Shown one piece after another: positions 1-12,800 of a stretch of 39,114 nucleotides of DNA (position 1 is its first letter; each line of letters starts with the position of its first letter). The notes beneath the pieces were generated by a model. The model ran no database searches. It was given only the letters and a program-made list of their open reading frames with translations, and had not been told where the DNA came from. Location of the stretch: positions 1-39,114 of the forward strand of contig JAIPMN010010624.1 of NCBI GenBank assembly GCA_020650975.1, given 5' to 3'. The stretch comes from Apostichopus californicus (taxonomy: Eukaryota; Echinodermata; Holothuroidea; Aspidochirotida; Stichopodidae). Both the position numbers and the translations under genes were made by a program.

Positions 1-99
1 CTTGTCATTTTAAAATTTTCATCAGTTTCGTAACAATTTAAATTCAAAAAGTTGTCAGTATTTTGCATCCTCAGCTGCGAATTTTTTTATCGCCAGACA

Positions 100-260
100 T
101 GCAAAAATAGCAAAATTTTCCGGGGGCTTTCGCCCCCTGGACCCCCACGAGGGGTTCCACCCCTTGACCCCACCGGGGTACTAAGGCGGGCCCCTGGACC
201 CCACGCCATTATGCTCGCACGCTACGCATGCTCGATGTGTTCGCTGCGCGAACTACGGCG
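100..260. repeat. GC-rich repeat-like block near the left edge
   Basis: A GC-rich island in AT-rich surroundings, made of runs such as GGGGCTTTCGCCCCCTGGACC and ACGAGGGGTTCCACCCCTTG, both small hairpins. A similar GCTTCCGCCCCCTGAC phrase occurs near the right end of the MITE at 37221-37592, so it is likely a mobile-element fragment. No coding signal was found. Confidence 0.45.
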
Positions 261-314
261 AGAAATCGGCAGTGTGTTCGCGGGAAATTGAACAAGGTTT
301 TCCAACACTGGTTA

Positions 315-324
315 TTTATTTATT
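315..324 (-). terminator. Possible polyadenylation signals
   Basis: Two overlapping AATAAA hexamers on the minus strand (TTTATTTATT on plus), about 210 bases beyond the doubtful stop at 531. Such hexamers occur by chance in AT-rich DNA, so this stands only if the terminal exon is real. Confidence 0.25.
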
Positions 325-530
325 TTCAAGGGAACAGTTCATAACAAACTCAGATATTCGCTTTGAATATCCCCTCCATATATCTCTCTTTCTCCGTCCA
401 CTGTGTTAGACTAGACTTGCCAAGTTCCCTGTTGTCAATATGGGGCTCTGTTGTAAATAAAGTGATGAAGTTGAATAAAATGTATCTTCTCCTTATTGGA
501 GTTCCTTTGGCCATCCCAAAAACATATAAC

Positions 531-548
531 CTACTTTACATGTTTCCA
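531..548 (-). CDS. Doubtful terminal exon: WKHVK and stop
   Basis: After GTCCTGCAG on the minus strand, the frame reads TGG AAA CAT GTA AAG TAG in the phase left by exon 26, giving a short basic tail. Two overlapping AATAAA signals on the same strand lie at 315-324. There is no sequence similarity to the human tail to support it. Other acceptors at about 567-640 give equally unsupported short tails, and the true exon may lie left of the window. Confidence 0.25.
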   Translation of the reverse strand, partial: WKHVK

Positions 549-721
549 CTGCAGGACGACCAAAATTTCAGCAGGACAACCAAAAATTGGTGAGCTGGTT
601 GTCCTGGGGACAACCACTGAAATTTCTTAAATTTATACACTGTAAGTTGTTGTTTTTTTTCCCTAAAAGTCTAAATACAATATAAAACAGAGCAGAGAGG
701 TTTGAGAAAGTACAATGTTAC

Positions 722-812
722 CTGGTTTGAGCAGAATGTAGCAATACTAAACAGAACCAATGCACCAAGAGATATATGGGTCCAAAAACGTAGCCAATCA
801 CGATAAACCCGC
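722..812 (-). CDS. GNPTAB: GNPTAB exon 26: C-terminal transmembrane helix
   Basis: Residues 1544-1574. [20 protein letters not shown], then [11 protein letters not shown], aligns with human [31 protein letters not shown]. The hydrophobic helix (about 1553-1571) anchors the beta chain. Acceptor TTTCAG|G and donor AACCAG|GTAACA (phase 0). The human cytosolic tail of about 25 residues that follows is not found with confidence. Confidence 0.92.
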
Positions 813-3800
813 CTGAAATATCAAAATAAATGAGACTTTTCATCATTTCAAAAATTGACAAGTTGTAAGGAAAGATACTGCATATATGACATGAGATGAA
901 AACAATGAGTTTTTAATATTAATTAACTTTTCCTTTTTCATTTATACACTTGCATACCTTCACTACAATATAGGGGTGGAGGAGGGGTGGAGTAGGGGTG
1001 GAAGAGGGGTGATGTAGGGGTGGTGTAGGGGTGGAGGAGGGGGGGGGAGGGAGAGAGGGTTTCATCATTGTTCTTTTGAAACAAAGGTGAAAGGTGAGAA
1101 TATATTTACTTCATTGCCAAGATTCATCAGTTACTAAGGTTAATTTCTTCATTCAAATTTTAAAAATTAACTGAACAAACGCAAGTTCGAAAAGAAGATA
1201 CATATTTCTGCCGCACTTACCACTCTGACAGTTCGTCTATATGCAAGAATCTGTTACGATACTCTCTGGGAAGCTCAAACTGGGATGGAATCGGGAACAT
1301 GGCTTCGTAATAATCCTGCAGGACGGCTTTGACCATCTTAGCACCTTCGGCGTTGTGGTTGATATTGTCGTTCAGACACACAAACTTCCTGTCGGACGGA
1401 CAGAATGACAGAACGAAAATGAACAACATGGAAGACTTGAATAAATCTCCCGCAACATTCGGACGAATAGATTTGAATAATTTAGCGAGTGGTATCATAA
1501 AGCCACTGAGTGTGTTCACCACAATTGTGTGTCAGCCATACAAATATCCACACAATAACATAACTGATACAAACAAACTGATTATAAATGCACCAATCAT
1601 AAAACTGCTGCAAAGAGGTGGTACCAATCATCAGGCCTGAAGAGAGGAAGGCCTGAGTGGGGGGGACAGGGGGCCAGAGAGGGCAGCAGGGGGCTACAGC
1701 TTTGGACCTCAGGGAGAATAGAGAACCCCAGATATGAGATAAAGAATAGCATATTCTCATTTTCATAATAAACTTAAGGCAAAATAGAAAGCGCTACAAG
1801 GAGAGGCACTGATGTATTTTGTCTCGAGGGGGAGGGGGGGGGTGATTAATCTCATGACTCTACCAGTCATTGTCGATCTGTCAGTAAATTATGTACAATA
1901 AAACATGGACTTACAATGAATTCATCTTTATCATATCCACCATCGAGGAGGGGAAAGAGAAAATGGGTGATGGGGGGGGGGGGGTGACAAGTGTCTTAGA
2001 TAAGGACTTACTTTGGGTTTTTTCTGACATCATCAAGTTGACCTATGACATGGGATACATTAGTTCTGATCATCTTAAAGGCAATCTCCTCCTCACCCAT
2101 AATCTCATACCTGGAGAAGAAAAAAAGAAAAATGTGTAATGTCGCAAACGGTGAGATGTATTCTGGGTCCAAAAGGAACAGTGCATATAGATAATCTGTA
2201 ATTATCTGATGATCGAGGGAAATATTACATCTAATAGATTGAGTACAGTTTGGTTTCCATGCCATCCGGGCATATCATGTTATATGTGGACAGCTCGGCT
2301 CTGCAGAAGCTTTATTTCTTTACCCACTTTTACGATTGTTTCAAGTCTCAACTCAAACCAATCTGTTCTGATACAAGTTAAGGATCCATCGTTTTTTCCC
2401 TCCATTTTTGCCTAATCCCTTGTTTAATTTTCCATTTGATTTCATTAAGCTTATTTATTTCTTGAATTTCTTATATTTTGTCTTTGCTTTGACTATTTAT
2501 AATTTCATGTACCATGTTTTACTTAACTTTTCTCTCATCCCATTTTTAGTACCTTTGAGAAATATTACTTTATGCAAAGCTCTATATAAATATGTTGGTG
2601 GTTATTAAAGAGGAAGACAATTTTTGGTTAGCAAGAGATTCCAATGAGGAACCTCTTGAGTTACCAGCCCAGGGTTACATCCCAAAAATTTTTCTTTTTG
2701 CATTGCTTATCATTTCCGAGTGTTTCTTATTATTCATGACTATGTATGTATTTTAAATCCTCCTGCAAGCAGGAACTCGCAAAGGAACTCGCGAAGGAAC
2801 TCGTGAACTCAACGATATATGTAAATATATCTTCTGTATCGCCACGACTACCAAAATTGTTAAAGGTAGGGAACTGATCAAACCGCAGCATTCCAAATTG
2901 ACTGTGAGATAAAATAGCTTACTTGTACTTAGTTTGACCTTCGACACTGGCTTCCATCTTCTTGATCACAGGCCCACAGTTTAACATGAGTGCCTTGCTA
3001 ACTTGAGGCTGCAGACATAAGGATGACAAATGATGATATTAAAGAATTTACAAAAACAGCAATCAGAAAGTGCTAGAGATGGTGAGATATGTACCAATTA
3101 TAAAGCACTAATTGACATTGAACATGCATGGTTCATAAACTGATATACAAAAATGAGAAGTATGCACCAATCATAAGCTGCTATAGTTTTCGATATGCAC
3201 CAATCATTAACTGTTACAGTTTTAGATATGCACATATCACAAACTGTTACAGTGCTAGATATGCACCAATCAAAATATGCTAAAGTTTTTGATATGCTCA
3301 TATCATAACCTGCTACAGTTTTAGATATGCACATATCACAAACTGCTACAATGCTAGATATGCACCAATTATAAAATGCTACTGTTTTAGATATGCACAT
3401 ATCATTAACTGCTACAGTATAAAGATATGAATCAATTATAAAGGGCTACAGTTTTGATATGCACCAATCATAAACTGCTACAGTTTTAGATATGCCCATA
3501 TCATTAGCTGCTACAGTGATAGATATGAATCAATTATTAAGTGCTACATTTTGATATCCACCAATCATAAACTGCTAGTTTTAGACATGCACATATCACA
3601 AACTGCTACAGTGCTAGATATGCACCAATTATGAAATGCTAGTTTTTGATATGCTCATATCATAACCTGCTACAGTGTTTCGATATGCACCAATCATAGA
3701 CTGCTAAGTTTAAGATGAGCACCAATCATAAAATGCTACACTTTTGATATGCACCAATCACAAACTGCTGTAAGATATTCGATATGCACCAATCACAACA

Positions 3801-6800
3801 ATCCATAGATAACAGATGCACCAATCATGAAGTCCTTCAATGAATTGGGTACACACCATTTCTTTGACGTAATACTCCTCAACCTTCTCCAGATCTGCCA
3901 CGATTATATCCTCCTTGAAGAATTTGGAGCAGTTGATAATGGTCTTCTCCAAGCCTGAGAGAGTCTGTAAGTCCAGAGGCAGTTCGTACAGACGAGTCGC
4001 TAGGGTTCGTATCTCTCGGTCAGACAGTATGCTGTTTGTAGGAAGAAAACAACGCTCTTATGAAATGCTTACCAGCGTTGTGATGATTTTACTAAAAATA
4101 CTGACTTTATATTAAACCAACAAATTATTGTTCCCAGTTTTCTCAATGCCTGGTAGCTGATATTATAGCCTGTCATGCAAGGGAGGGGGAGGGGAGGGGG
4201 GTTTAATGGATTTGGAGAAGTAATGGTGACAAGTCAACAGACTTGTGATCTATGGAATCCAACCCAGGTCAGATTATTACATTATGTCCTTTATCTCCAT
4301 TTGCCTCTCTGCTCTTTGGTGTATAAATGGGGACCTGGGAGGTAACTTGTAAATAAAGTTGCAGGGCACCGTTTTGTGGCTGCATCCTTTGGGAAGTCTC
4401 CCCGAGGGACACATAGATCTGGTACCCATACTGGTTGAAAGTTCTATAAGCCTATAACAATTGCTGTTTGTTTACTGAACATCGACTGGCCTACATTTAC
4501 AGAAGGTCACATGACTATCTCACCCGGATCCATCCGTGTCGAATTCATCGAAGACTTCGGATGCGTTGACCTCCTTGGGCGTACTCATCATGTAATACAT
4601 ATACGCAAATGAGAACTGCATGTCTTGGGAATGTCGGATACGATGTGAGGAGGTCAGGTCAAACTCCTCAGAGAATCTGGATATTTGGAAAAAAGAAAGA
4701 TGAAAATGTTTCTTCGCAACGGCTACGGAGAGTGAACGATCGTCTAGTTTTCGTTACATTGCTGCCACCGAAATCTTCCGATAAATATTCTCAATTCCAG
4801 CTATATTTTTTAAAAGCGTGACATTTTTAAGTTCCGACATAAATTCAAAGTGTTCATAGTATTAAAGATTGAATGAATATACAAACTTCCATAATTGTTA
4901 AATGGTTCTGCAAATCGGTCAAGGCAAGACTGTCAGAAAGCAAATCTGTAGTAGCTTCAAAATCTCCCGCAGCAAGGCTGAATCAAGTGCAGTGAGGCTG
5001 CAGCCCCCTCAGCATCAGACTTTCAACAGAGTGCCTTAAAGTTTAAGCCCCTAAACAACACCAACACTTCAGGAGGCTTCAGCCCCCGCAGAGGGAGGGG
5101 GCCCCATGTTTAGGAACCCGGCGGCTAGAGGACTTGTGAGTAAATCAACATTGGAATTGTCCTCCTCTGGGGAACAGTCCAGTCACCAGGAACTATGTTT
5201 TATTTTTACTTTTTCATTTTTTTCTTAGCATAAGGGTGCATCCCGGCAGGGTGGGTTTGCCAGGTCTGGGTTAACCGCCCATTATTTTTCCTAAGAAGCT
5301 CCTTTCTTTCTTAAAGCTTCCAAATTTTTGTACTGCTTGTCTTCAACCTCATTTCTTACTTGAAATTGCTCGATTGTCTGATTTTCATCATCCAAAAAAA
5401 GTTCCAATTAACCTGCAGGAGCCGTGCCTTGCCCGGCTCGAACAGATCTTGCACTCTGACCACGCAACACCAACACTACATAAATGCAAACTGTACCCCA
5501 CCTACATTTTGAAGGTACGGACCATCCATACCTCGGGTGAGGTGCAGAGGGGTGGGGGGGGGGGGGGGTGGTTTGAGGGGAGAAAGGGAGATGGTGATGG
5601 TGATGGTGTCTTGAGTCATTTTCCCTACGGTAACGTATCAAAATCTCGAAAAGCATGAACGTTTAACAAAATGAAATATAAAAGCTTACAGACCTGTGCA
5701 TGGTATGAAATCAATTTTGAGACTTTATTCTCAATTTCATTCGGAATTATGAACAAAGCTTACTATTCACTTGTATACAAACCCACTACACAGATTAAAC
5801 AAAAAAACTAAACACCAGAAAAAGAGTCACTTAATAGATAAATTAAGAGTACAATGAAAGTTGGAAAAGCAACCAAAAGTGAAGATTAAAAACTTACTCG
5901 TTTTGTAGTTCGTTCATGACATTGACGTCTACCATGTGCACCATGTGGGCGGGAACTTTACGAGCTATAAAACCAAATTTTTTGTTGAATAGTTTGTTGA
6001 CGTATCGCAGGGAATTTCCGTAGGTATCCAAGAGTTTTCGACTTCGATGTCTTAGGTGTTGATAGTCGTCGAGTCTGTTTTCCTGTAAACATGAGTCAGA
6101 ATATGTGCTTGAAACATGTAAATGATATTTCATAATATTTTACATAGGGATGCACCGGATATAAAAATTATCGAAAAGCAAGAAAGAGAATTAATTAACT
6201 AATTACTAGCTGGTTACATGTATGCAAAGAACCTGCCATTTTGATACAAACTAGTCGCCAGTCAAAACGGCCATCAATCCCAGAAATCTATGATAACAAT
6301 TTGGCTTACAGGTTTTTACCCAAGACTAACCACTCCCACAATAATTCTTACATTTTCCTCTGGTTTATACAATATTTTTTGAAATTTGCAGAATTACTCA
6401 CCTCTTGAAAACTGGTTGTCTCAAATTCCAAATTTTTTTTTTATGCTTGATATATTTTTTTACCACGGTAACATCTCTAAGAAAATGAAAATAAAACTGT
6501 TTTTTAAATTGGTGACTCACCTCACTATGATCACTCTTATTGGCAAATAAATTGGACCTTTCCCAGGGCAGGAAACTATTCTCCTTGGAATATTTCTCAT
6601 TAATGTTCACCATCTCCTGGTTGAGCGGTTCCAGTCGGTCCTTCGTCTTACTCGCTCCCTTTTTGTAATCTTCTCCTCTGATGATAGCTAATTTCTCTTC
6701 TTTCGTGATTCCCTTCCCATCCGATATCTTCATTCGTAACAGCAAATCTTGTCCGAGGTTTGGAATCCTCCATTTTCCGATAGGTATGTCCTCATTTGAA

Positions 6801-9800
6801 TTTTGAACTTCATTATCAAAGATGGCGGCGCTCCGTTTAGCATTTGATTTAGATTTATCTAAGAGAGTCTGGCTTTGCCCATTTTCCACCGAAAGTAATC
6901 TCCTTCTTTTGATGGTGTCCTTCATAATACCTTGGTTGTCATCATTTTTATTTGGACTAATTTCGATGCCTGCTCCCTCTTCTTTTTCATCGGCTGCACG
7001 TTCAGCCTCACCCTCGCCCTCTTTACCATTCACGACTACTTTATTCTGTGAGTCACCCTCGGGTATTCTCTCTTCTAATATTTTATGCTCCAGTTTCTCC
7101 TGAATGTCTTGATGGAGTTTTTGAAAATTAAATTCTGGTATGTATGGTTTTTGCATTGGCTGTTGGAATTGCACATTCTCTCTTTGTGGATTTTCAGGAA
7201 CATTCAATGGTAGTCCAGGTTGTTGCTGTCCAACCATCTGCTGTTGTCCAGCTATTTGTTGTCCAGGTATTTGCTGTCCAACCAACTGCTGTTGTCCAGG
7301 TATTTGCTGTCCAAGCATCTGCTGTTGTCCAGGTATTTGCTGTCCAAGCATCTGCTGTTGTCCAGGTATTTGCTGTCCAACCATCTGCTGTTGTCCAGGT
7401 ATTTGCTGTCCAAGCATCTGCTGTTGTCCAGGTATTTGCTGTCCAACCATCTGCTGTTGTCCAGGTATTTGCTGTCCAAACATCTGCTGTTGTCCAGCTT
7501 CTTGTCCCCCTATCTGTCCTTGTCTACCATTCAGTGGAATACCCTGTTGCTGTTGTTCAACCCTTTGGAGGACATTCTGTTGATCGACAGCTTTTAAGCC
7601 TTGAGACTGCAGTTGTTGAAGGGATTGTTGAAGCAGGCTCTGTTGTCTTGTATCATCTTGCAGACTTCTTTTCTGCTCTATATCCGGCTCAGCGGCACCG
7701 TTTGGCAACAGTTGCTTCAACTCTTCGTCCACCTGTTGGTGAAATCCAACACCACGGTCATCGACACCTTGACCTTGGTTGAAATGGACAGCTCCATCCA
7801 GGCCATCTTTGACCTCAACATTACCCTGGTTTGGTATACCCTGTAACGACTGCTCCTGACCAAGTCCCTCATGTCGTAAATTACCTTGGCCAGCGATTCC
7901 CACTTTACCATCATCTGGGACGAATTGTAGTTTATCTTGCTCCTTCTTTATCTGCGCTTCCAACTGTTCGTGTTTTTCGGCTCTTCTTTGAGCCAACTGT
8001 TCTTTCTGGTCATTGGTCAATTCTTTCTGTTCTTTTTCCTCTAACAGTTCATCCCCTTCCTCCTGCCCTGCCTCTCCTCGTTCTGCAACCAGTCTTCTCT
8101 GCTCATCAAAGTCGACTGATTGGATGTACTCGGTTAAAAGACGAGTCTTCTGCTGGTTGTAGCCTTTCTCTGTGAGGTCACCTACAGATAAAAATATATG
8201 GAAAAAAAACATAAAATGTTTTCATATCGGACAAAGAAAGAGTAAAACATTTTCTGTCTGTGAAGGTCTGTTTTTATTTCCCTTGTGTTTTTCTGGACCT
8301 CGCGACAAATTCACATCACGGTTCGTAAGTTTTTATTCCTTCTCTACAACCATACTTTCCTCTACACACTTACCTCTTTAAAAAAGTCCTTCGCACATAA
8401 ATGGAAGACGACGGTTACATTTTCCTCGCCTTTTAAACTTCTATAATATTCTTCCGATACCGTCAAAATGAAGCAACATTCAAATAACTTTCATAAGTAG
8501 TTCAACTTTGTTTCACTTCATTTTCCTTTCCATAAAGATGAAAAAAACTTACCCTCCTGAAGTAACTTGTCTAATTCGGCCAGTTTGTCTTTAACATCCT
8601 CGTTTAAGAGTTCTTCCACAATCTCTGGAATCTGAGCTTTAATTTCAGCTTCTTCTCCTTCTTTGTCAATCTGTGGTTTCCTGCACAATTGATGAATATT
8701 CATGAAGGATCACTATGATGATAATGTTTTATTCATGAGATGACATAACAATGCACCCCAGATGGGACAATTGTTTTTTTTTCCTTGTCTATACTGCACT
8801 TTCATGTCCCGCTTCACGTTGCTTATAGAAATGCTTAAGTGTATATCAACAGATATTCACAAAACTAAACCCCCAAAATGCTTAAAATAGCTGACTTTAC
8901 TTTTAAAAAACACTTTTTCTTTTTAAAATGAATTTGTGTGCAAAGACCACATCAAAAGTGATCAAGTTAGACTACAAAATGCCTTAGTTCTACTGTCATT
9001 TGAAACAATTCTTATTTTAATTCCGGTTTTTCTATTTGTACTGTTGCTGTAAAGCGCTTTGAGCCTTTGGGTATATAAATATGTTTATATATGCATGTAT
9101 GTATTCTCACCTCCCCCCAATCCCACCCCCTTTCCCCACACACACCCCCTGATCAATTTAGACTACTAATGCCTTCTACTATCATATGAAACAATTCTCA
9201 CCTCCACCCCCTAATCCACCCCCCCCTTCCCCCACACACACCTCCTGGGCATGTCACTCATTAACTAGCTGGCTTTTGGCAATTTAGAACCAACCTGTTT
9301 TGCTCTGGTATCATCTGGAATTTGTAAGGTGGTTCTGTTGCATTATCACCTGTTTTATCACTTTCAAGTATATCTTTGTTTGGTAAACCTACTGCAGTCT
9401 CCTCCACTGGCCTGGTATCTGCTTTAACCCGGAATGATACCTGTCAAAATTAAATCATTTCGATGAGAATAATGACAATCAAATTGATTACATGATCCCT
9501 GATCCTGTGGGTCCAATAGTCTTATCAGTAAAATGGCAAATCCAGATAAACCTTCATATGTATGGTAGACCTGAGATGTTAGTTAATGGTCCTCTCAAAT
9601 ACAGCCGATAATGGCAAAGAAATTTTATACTGCACTAATTCCCCTCACTAGCTGATGTCTAAAATCCCTTTACAGGCAAGTAAACCCAAATGTCATTTTT
9701 ATACAACAGAGATGCATGAATTTAACCCCCCCCCCCTCATTCCTCCTCCCCCCCCCCACAACAACACCAACAACAACTAAGAAAATATTTTAGTCCACAT

Positions 9801-12800
9801 GTTTAAAGAAAATTCTTCACTTTATGACTCTCAACTTGAACTATAAAACCTAGAAGATACTATTTGTACAAAGAATGAACGTCTCAGCTGTTAGAAGGAG
9901 CAAAACTGTTACCTCAGCTTTATGACTCTCAACTTAAACTATAAAACCTAGTAGATACTATTTGTACAAAGCATGAAAGTCTCGGCTGTTAGTTGGAGCA
10001 AGACTGTTACCTCAGCTTTATGACTCTCAACTTGAACTATAAAACCTAGTAGATACTATTTGTACAAAGAGTGAAAGTCTCGGCTGTTAGTAGGAGCAAG
10101 ACTATTACCTCAGCGGGCTCCCCATCTGCATCTTTCCCGTTCACTCTGATCACAATCTCCGTCTCTGTAAAGTTCTTGTAGAGGAGGAGATGGACGGTCT
10201 TAAAGAGTTGAGCGATGGTAGCAGTCCTGACAATGCCGCTGGCTTGATAGTGTCCCTCTGCGATGCTACCGGCCTTTCCGAAGATTGGCGTGACATTGAA
10301 GAAGGCGACCTGAAGACCTTAGTGTTTGGAAATGAGGTAATGTATATCAAGAATCAGCCAGAGGAATGTTTTAATCATGTGACACCTTAGTGATTAGTTG
10401 ACAATAGCAGAATGATGATAATCTGAAGGTAACCTGTAAACCTTAGTGTTTTGTAATAAATACCAAGAATCAAGCCAGAGGAATATTTTCATCATGTGAC
10501 ACAAATTAAAATGCTAACAGACCCACAAAAGGATTTTTTGACATTAACAGAAGATGATAACTGAACAACATTTGCCTCTCAGACATCGCGTCAAAAGTCG
10601 GATGCTGATGGGGGGGCTGCAGCCTCACTGCAGCGAGGCTGTGTAGTACATAATCTCTAGTATTCTGCATTTCAATTCATAATATTAATCATAATAATCT
10701 GCTGGTCGCAGAGATAATCATAATCTCTGTTTGTTTGATATTGATGCAGCTTTGCAGCTGCTGCAGCTTTCCTTACTTCACATTGTCTAAATATTCCAGT
10801 TTTTATATTTCACATAATTTTACTAAAAACATACAACAGTAATTCAGACAAAAACCACCATTCGCTCTCTCTGGAACGTTATAAACTATTTGTTTCTTGA
10901 ACCCATCGTATGTAACTGCTTATTACGTAAGACATAATGTAATAATCTGTTACATACTGTATAAATATTGTAAAGTGTTATTACCTTTGGGTAGAGTGAT
11001 GTTGACTGGACCGGTGATCTTCTCCGAGTAGAGTTTACCAAAGTTTGTAGTGCCACAGTCTCCAGCATCATAGCCACAATCCACATTGTTGCAAGACTAC
11101 AAAAGGGACAAGAAAAACAAAAACTGATGGTAAATTATAATTAGTTCTGCTGTTAATAATCATTTCATGAAATCTGATCCAAATATTTGAATTACACAAA
11201 TCACACCTGACGAGGGTAAATAGTTGTCACATCTTAGAAATTATAAACTTATTGTTCATGGATGTAATCAATTAATTTATTAATTAATTAATTGACCTTT
11301 AATTGCATATGATATTAGTTGAGGCATAGTATGTCGTAGGTAACTCTATGACAATGGGGAAAAACAATAGACATGAGAATTTAACGGAACTTTAACAAAT
11401 CTGAAAAATTAATTTTACACAGGTGAAGGAATTGCATGTCATCTTAAAACATTGCAATTGCAGACCCCACAGTGGCTCTTCAACAGGAAAAAAGGTTTTT
11501 TTTAAGGTTGTAAATGAAGAAATAAAGGTTTTTAAAGGCTTCAAACATGAAAATAAAGGTTTTTAAAGGTCCAAAATGAAGTCAATTTGTAACATACTCA
11601 CCATCTATGCCCATTTTTACATCATCTGTGGCCTTTATTTAAAACACCTGACTTACGTTAACTGTTGTTTGTGAGTCTGTTTTGTATCACTGCATGAATC
11701 ATGCCTGGCTGTCCATCAAAACTTAATGGCCAATGGTTAGCATGACTGAATACAATTTTTCTACTCTAAACTAAATCTTTAAAATCTTTTTTTTTTAATT
11801 TAAATAAAAATAAAAGTTTTAAAAGAGTATTTTTGTAAATTAAAGAGCCATTTTTGAAATAAAGGTTATTTAATGGTTTAAAAGGTTTTGCTGGGAGGTC
11901 TGCAATCAATTCCAATGATCGTTAGACTGATTAACACTGACATTAATGGACTAATACTCACTGTGTCACAGTATTTGTCAGCAACCCATGAATTGGCACA
12001 GCCATTGCTACAGTACACTGGAAACAGAAAAAAACACAGAGTAATTTATTTGAACCAACAATTTTTAGTCTAGTCCAGGAGTCTTTTAAACCTTTCAATC
12101 ATGTATAGCTTATAACATGACCGCAAGCATACAAACTAAGACATCTCCGGGCTACTTTCTTTTTTTCTTTGTTCACAAAATGAAGGACATGAGTGAGTGA
12201 GTAATAAATGATTTTATTGCTCAGTTATCCTCATAGTATTAATAGTATTAATTACATGTAAAATGCAAATTTTCAACATTTTCAAGTTTCTTTTTTACAT
12301 CATAATTTTGAAAAGAAAGTTGTCAAGCCAAGCTGGTGACCTGCATTGTTAAGGCATTTCAGTATTGTTTTTCAATAAAATAGCATCGAAAAATTAATCA
12401 CAATGAAGTCATCAAACTGTTTTTAACAAAAAAGACCTCTTGGGAAGAAAAACTTGAAGATTTCATGCTGCTGAATTCATATATTCAAGAATAACTAAAC
12501 CCTAGAGTTCTTAAATCGTTAATCATGCAAACAATTAGCGCTGTTGTTCTTTACAAACACATATGTAGTATTCCATCTTATTTTGAAAGGGGTGCTGAGT
12601 TGATAGGGTGGTAGTATAATCCTTGATGACAGTGAACTTGTCACTATGTCTTATATGCAAATTAGACTAGGCCTAAGTAACTATACTGTGAAAGTGTTGC
12701 GGGCTCATGGTAGGCTACAGAGATATTTCATTGATCACAATGAGATGAGCAAACACTCTTGTTGATAGGTATCTGTTGTACCACTAATACAACATACCAG

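Noticed and set aside
3098..3400. Repetitive [11 protein letters not shown] peptide frame
   Set aside because: It is produced by the 33-bp satellite in intron 22.
7140..7782. Plus-strand open frames over the Gln-rich exon, one very rich in Cys (GICCPSICC)
   Set aside because: They are antisense shadows of the 33-bp coding repeat; the minus-strand frame matches GNPTAB on both sides.
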